NCBI GenBank assembly: GCA_000989185.1
Contig: LBNX01000002.1
Location: 124,001 to 188,000, forward strand
Direction of reading: 5' to 3'
Origin: a candidate division TM6 bacterium GW2011_GWF2_28_16
GTDB lineage: Bacteria; Babelota; Babeliae; Babelales; UASB340
DNA length: 64,000 nucleotides
Shown here: positions 59,937 to 64,000 of the stretch, in pieces
Layout of the letters: the number at the start of each line of letters is the position of its first letter
Numbering within the stretch: position 1 is the stretch's first letter
The notes under the pieces: model-generated
Databases searched by the model: none
What the model was told of the DNA's origin: nothing
What the model saw: the letters and a program-made list of their open reading frames with translations, nothing else
Made by a program: the position numbers and the translations under genes

Positions 59937-60175
59937 AAAAACCTTTCGTTATATATCGTTATATTCTTATATTGTGCAGCTTAATAAACTATCAATTTAT
60001 ATCAAAAATGTATACTGGGTAGCAAGCCAGGTGTTTATTACTAAGATTATGATAAATAATATATATTTTGTGGTTTTAAGTTTGCTTGAAAATTTAGTTT
60101 ACTGTGGTACCATTAAACTTATTGTTGAAATTAGTTTGTTATTAAAAATTTTTATTAAAGAAAGGGTACGTGTTT

Positions 60176-61204
60176 ATGAATAATTCAAGAATATTATCAA
60201 AATTATCTGTAGCTGTGTTAGCTGTAGTTTTTTTATCTGGATGTAGTTCTATCAAAAACTTATTTCAAAAAAAAGATGTTGAAAAAGAATTGGCTGCTGA
60301 TATAAAAGTTGGAGCAGCTCTTTTAAATATTGATGGTAAGATTGTTGTTTCAGAAGGTGATTTTGACAAGTATTTAACTCAAATGTTACAAGCAAATCCT
60401 TATTTTAGAGGTGCTACAGCAGAAAGTTTACCTAAACAGTTAAAGCGTAAATTTTTTGATGAACTTATTAAACAAGAATTAATTATTGCTTGGGCGAATA
60501 AAAATAATGTAGCAGCAGAAGAAGAATTCAAGAAAAATTACGAAGAGCTTAAAAAATTAGTTAGACGTTCTTTATTAGTACAGTCTTATGAAAAGAAATT
60601 GTTTGACGAAATAGCCATTTCTGATGCAGATGTTAAAGATCATTTTAACAAAAATAAAGATAAATTTGTAAAAGAAAAAGGTGATGTACAAGTTGATGGT
60701 GTAGAATTTGCAGATGATATACAAGCTTCAGCTTTTGTAACTAAAGTTACAGGTAAAGAAGCTGACTTTAAAAAATTAGCAAAAGAAACAAGCGAAAAAA
60801 CATTTAAATCTTTTGGTCGTGTAGATATAAAAGATTATAATTCAACTTTGCCAAAAGAAATTAAAGATAAATTAACAACAGTTGCAAAATTCCCATCTGT
60901 AGTAAAAGTTGCTATAAAAAATAAAGTTTGGGTTGTTTGTGTTTCAGATAAAAAAGACGCTTCTTATTTTAGTTTAGACGAAGTTAAAGATCAACTTAAA
61001 GAAATGTTAAAGATTAATAAATTTAAAGAAATTTTAAATGAAAAAATAGATAAATTAAAAAATGAATTTACATTAAATATTAATGAAGATTTCTTTAAGG
61101 ATGTTGTTGAATCTGCTCCAGCTCAAGCAGAGCCAGAAATTCAAGAAACAACACCAGTAAAAGAAGATGCTCTTGCAACTCCAAAAGGCGCAGCAGCTAT
61201 TTAA
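60176..61204 (+). CDS. lipoprotein with SurA/PrsA (parvulin-like) architecture
   Basis: lipobox VVFLSGCSS; SurA_N-like region, ISDADVKDHFNKNKDKF, FKKLAKETSEKTFKSFGRVDIKD. Confidence 0.72.
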   Translation: MNNSRILSKLSVAVLAVVFLSGCSSIKNLFQKKDVEKELAADIKVGAALLNIDGKIVVSEGDFDKYLTQMLQANPYFRGATAESLPKQLKRKFFDELIKQELIIAWANKNNVAAEEEFKKNYEELKKLVRRSLLVQSYEKKLFDEIAISDADVKDHFNKNKDKFVKEKGDVQVDGVEFADDIQASAFVTKVTGKEADFKKLAKETSEKTFKSFGRVDIKDYNSTLPKEIKDKLTTVAKFPSVVKVAIKNKVWVVCVSDKKDASYFSLDEVKDQLKEMLKINKFKEILNEKIDKLKNEFTLNINEDFFKDVVESAPAQAEPEIQETTPVKEDALATPKGAAAI

Positions 61205-61232
61205 ACAGAAATAAATTTTACAATTAATTTAG

Positions 61233-61264
61233 AGAGGAGACTTAATAGGTCTCCTCTTTTTATT
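61233..61264 (+). terminator. rho-independent terminator
   Basis: agaggagacttaataggtctcctctttttat. Confidence 0.8.
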
Positions 61265-61283
61265 TTAAATACAGGATTTTTAT

Positions 61284-62810
61284 ATGCATGCTAAAGTATT
61301 TTCGGCAACAACATTGGGAATAGATTCACATTTGGTGGAAGTAGAAGCGGATTTATCTATGGGGCTAATTAAATTTGATATAGTAGGCCTCCCAGATAAA
61401 GCAATTACAGAAAGTTCAAAAAGAATTATGGCTGCATTAAAAAATTCTGGTTTAAGTTTGCCCGAAAGATCTATTACAATAAATTTGGCTCCTGCAAATT
61501 TAAAAAAACAAAATGTATTATTTGATGTGCCTATAGCTATAGCTGTTTTGCAATCTGCAAAGATGCTAAATATTTCTCAAGAATTTATTAATGAAACTAT
61601 TTTTTTGGGAGAGCTTGCACTTGATGGTCAAATAAGACCAGTTAGAGGTGTACTTTCGGTTGCACATGGCATGCTTAAAACTAATAAAAAAAGACTTGTT
61701 ATTCCTACGCAAAATTGTCAAGAAGCAAGTCTTATAAAGGATATAGAAATTATTGGTGTAAATAATATTATAGAGCTTGTTGAATATTTGCGTGGTTATA
61801 AAACTATTACACCTACTAAATCTACTTTTGATACTTTTTCTACAAAAATTAAAAATCACCCGTTAGACTTTAATCAAGTTAAAGGTCAGTTTATGGCAAA
61901 GCGTGCTTTACAAATTGCAGCAGCGGGTATGCATAATATTATTTTTATTGGGCCTCCTGGAGCCGGTAAAACCATGCTTGCTAAAAGATTTGCCACAATA
62001 TTGCCAGAAATGTCTTTTGATGAAATTATAGAAACTACAAAAATTTATTCTATTGCTGGCATGCTTGATAGTAAATCTTTGATTATACATAGACCATTTA
62101 GAGCTCCACATCATACAATATCTCAAGCGGGTCTTGTTGGTGGTGGTTCTGCACCTAAACCAGGAGAAATTAGTCTTGCGAATAAAGGCGTTTTATTTTT
62201 AGATGAATTAGCAGAATTTAAAAGAGCCACTTTGGAAGTTTTGCGTCAACCATTAGAAAGCAAAAAAGTTTTAATTTCAAGAGCGAATTCTGCGCTTGAA
62301 TATCCTGCAGAATTTTTGCTTGTAGCAGCGCTTAACCCATGCCCATGTGGATATTATGGAGATAAAAGTAATAAGTGTACTTGTACAAAAAAACAAATTA
62401 CAAATTATTTTTCAAAACTTTCTGGACCATTGTTAGATAGAGTAGATATCCATGTTAATGTTTCTTCTGTTGATTATGATGATATTAATAATAAAAATTT
62501 AATTGGCAAAAGTTCAGCTCAATTAAAAATAGAAGTAGATAAAGCTGTAGCAATACAAAAAAATAGAAATTTGGTTAATGCGTTTATGCAAGCTCAAGAT
62601 GTAGAAAAATATTGTGTATTAAATTCTGATGCACAAGATACTTTAAAATTGGCTTTTGAAAAATTGCATTTAAGCATGCGGGGATATCATAAAATATTAA
62701 AAATAGCGCGAACTATTGCAGATTTGGATAATTGCGATATCATAGGCAAGGCGCATATTAGAGAAGCTATAATGTATAGAACTTTAGATAGAAGTGAAAA
62801 GATTAATTAA
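61284..62810 (+). CDS. comM: YifB/ComM-family Mg-chelatase-like AAA+ ATPase
   Basis: FDIVGLPDKAITESSKRI, FIGPPGAGKTMLAKR, RPFRAPHHTISQAGLVGGG, GEISLANKGVLFLDELAEF, NPCPCGYYGD. Confidence 0.96.
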   Translation: MHAKVFSATTLGIDSHLVEVEADLSMGLIKFDIVGLPDKAITESSKRIMAALKNSGLSLPERSITINLAPANLKKQNVLFDVPIAIAVLQSAKMLNISQEFINETIFLGELALDGQIRPVRGVLSVAHGMLKTNKKRLVIPTQNCQEASLIKDIEIIGVNNIIELVEYLRGYKTITPTKSTFDTFSTKIKNHPLDFNQVKGQFMAKRALQIAAAGMHNIIFIGPPGAGKTMLAKRFATILPEMSFDEIIETTKIYSIAGMLDSKSLIIHRPFRAPHHTISQAGLVGGGSAPKPGEISLANKGVLFLDELAEFKRATLEVLRQPLESKKVLISRANSALEYPAEFLLVAALNPCPCGYYGDKSNKCTCTKKQITNYFSKLSGPLLDRVDIHVNVSSVDYDDINNKNLIGKSSAQLKIEVDKAVAIQKNRNLVNAFMQAQDVEKYCVLNSDAQDTLKLAFEKLHLSMRGYHKILKIARTIADLDNCDIIGKAHIREAIMYRTLDRSEKIN

Positions 62811-62832
62811 TTTTTTATTAAAGGGAGTATTT

Positions 62833-63285
62833 ATGAAATTTAGATATTTATTTTTGTTAATAAGTTTTTGTGTTTTTAATGTAAATGCTGGACTTAGAAA
62901 TTATAGGCCAAAATTAATTTTTAATTCTAAATTCCCTATAGAGTTTTTAGCAAAGATATCAACAGAAGCTAAAGGGCTTGTTATAGAATTAGGCCAATTA
63001 TTACAAGAGAATGATAATTCTATAAATAAAAATATGTGCATTATAATGATAAACGAATTATTAGGTTTAAATGACGAAGATTTAGAAGTTGTTTCTCAAA
63101 ATCTTGTTAATTCAGAAGTTAATTATAGAGTAGACAAACAGAATTTTGATGAATCAGGTCTATTTATTGTTACAAAAGATAATATATTACATGTAGTGGC
63201 TCAAATTAAAAATGCATTAGATAGAGAACAAAAAAAAATATCTATAGATCCATTAAGATGGTATGATCCGTTGGGTAAAATTTAA
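62833..63285 (+). CDS. secreted hypothetical protein
   Basis: start moved to MKFRYLFLLISFCVFNVNA signal peptide; no family recognised. Confidence 0.7.
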   Translation: MKFRYLFLLISFCVFNVNAGLRNYRPKLIFNSKFPIEFLAKISTEAKGLVIELGQLLQENDNSINKNMCIIMINELLGLNDEDLEVVSQNLVNSEVNYRVDKQNFDESGLFIVTKDNILHVVAQIKNALDREQKKISIDPLRWYDPLGKI

Positions 63286-63293
63286 GATAGAAA

Positions 63294-63719
63294 ATGATAT
63301 TAGGCATTGGTACAGATATAGTAAAAATTTCACGTTTTAATTCTTGGCTTAATTTTTCGCAAGAAAATTTATTACATGTTTTTACAGAGCAAGAAATTCA
63401 AGATTTTTCGCAAAAAAGTAAATTAAATAATAATTTTAATTTACAAATTTTAGCTTCGCGATTTGCAGCAAAAGAGGCTTGTTATAAAGCATTAAGTGCA
63501 GCTTTAGTTAAATTAAATTTAAATACAAAAGATTTTTATCTTTTGTTTGCATGTAAAAATATAGAAGTTATAAAAGGCGAATGGGGTGTACCAATGCTTA
63601 ATATTAATTATAAAGCTTTTGAAGATAAATTGGGCATTAAATTGCCAAATTTAAATATAGATCTTTCTATATCACACGAAAAAGATTTTGCGCAAGCATT
63701 TGTTATTATTTCTAAATAA
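63294..63719 (+). CDS. acpS: holo-[acyl-carrier-protein] synthase
   Basis: ILGIGTDIVKISRF, HVFTEQEIQ, ASRFAAKEACYKAL, DLSISHEKDFAQAFVI. Confidence 0.94.
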   Translation: MILGIGTDIVKISRFNSWLNFSQENLLHVFTEQEIQDFSQKSKLNNNFNLQILASRFAAKEACYKALSAALVKLNLNTKDFYLLFACKNIEVIKGEWGVPMLNINYKAFEDKLGIKLPNLNIDLSISHEKDFAQAFVIISK

Positions 63720-63737
63720 AATTAAAAAATTTATTTT

Positions 63738-64000
63738 ATGGCAAACAAAAAACTTGGAAATATAATCTCTGGTTCGCTAAGCGAAGGTTTTGTAATGCGC
63801 TTAGATCCAGATTCTAATCTTGAAGATGTAAAAACTGGAAAATTTGTTTCTATAAAGGGTAAAAGTTATACATTTTTTTCTTTAATTACAGACCTTGAAT
63901 TACAAGTTACAAATCAAGAAATACTACTTTTCCCACCGGGTGACAATGAAGATCTTTTGTTAGATGTTTTAAGACAACATGATATTTATACAAAAGTTTC
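63738..64000 (+). CDS. N-terminal fragment, HerA/DUF87-type ATP-binding protein (runs off window)
   Basis: translated by hand: MANKKLGNIISGSLSEGFVMRLDPDSNLEDVKTGKFVSIKGKSYTFFSLITDLELQVTNQEILLFPPG resembles the HAS-barrel N-terminus of DUF87 proteins. Confidence 0.6.
   Translation, partial: MANKKLGNIISGSLSEGFVMRLDPDSNLEDVKTGKFVSIKGKSYTFFSLITDLELQVTNQEILLFPPGDNEDLLLDVLRQHDIYTKV

Noticed and set aside
59878-60183. 101-aa plus-strand ORF between the APC permease and the parvulin-like lipoprotein
   Set aside because: Overlaps the permease start region antisense and the downstream start; no recognisable domain and poor context.

Overview
This is a very AT-rich, densely coding bacterial window. 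Gene content (many small secreted proteins, ankyrin-like and eukaryotic-type kinase proteins, T2SS-type pseudopilins, LpxK/Pal indicating a diderm envelope) resembles reduced, host-associated lineages such as Candidatus Dependentiae (TM6). That placement is inference; no rRNA is present. Housekeeping genes recognised: trxA, mnmE, jag-like, tRNA-Gly(GCC), rlmN, pal-like, rng, gatB, ruvA, rpe, psd, nfo, wecA/mraY-family, lpxK, infB, nusA, family-4 UDG, yajC, eno, mnmA, ppsA, atpB, gspF-K, an MCE protein, ybeY, acyl-CoA ligase, CorC/CNNM-type protein, APC permease, parvulin-like lipoprotein, comM and acpS. The observations most worth following are: (1) a single 320-aa F-type c-subunit ORF made of four fused hairpins, each with a carboxylate and each with exactly 33 residues between the Na+-motif TM1 position and the Glu; (2) a probable replication origin at ~28.72-29.05 kb with nine perfect TTATCCACA boxes, eight of them in two inverted, helically phased arrays, beside nusA rather than dnaA; (3) a five-gene tandem family of small secreted proteins with near-identical leaders in two copies and diverged mature parts; (4) a pseudopilin set (GspG/H/I/J and probably K) in which the usual Gly(-1) is replaced by Ala; (5) exported ATP-dependent proteins (two eukaryotic-type kinases and two protease-less FtsH-like AAA ATPases); (6) a Ddl-Ddl fusion with complementary motif divergence; (7) an MCE protein with a possible beta-barrel C-terminus; (8) a 42-aa Tyr/Asp-rich small ORF missed by the ORF track.
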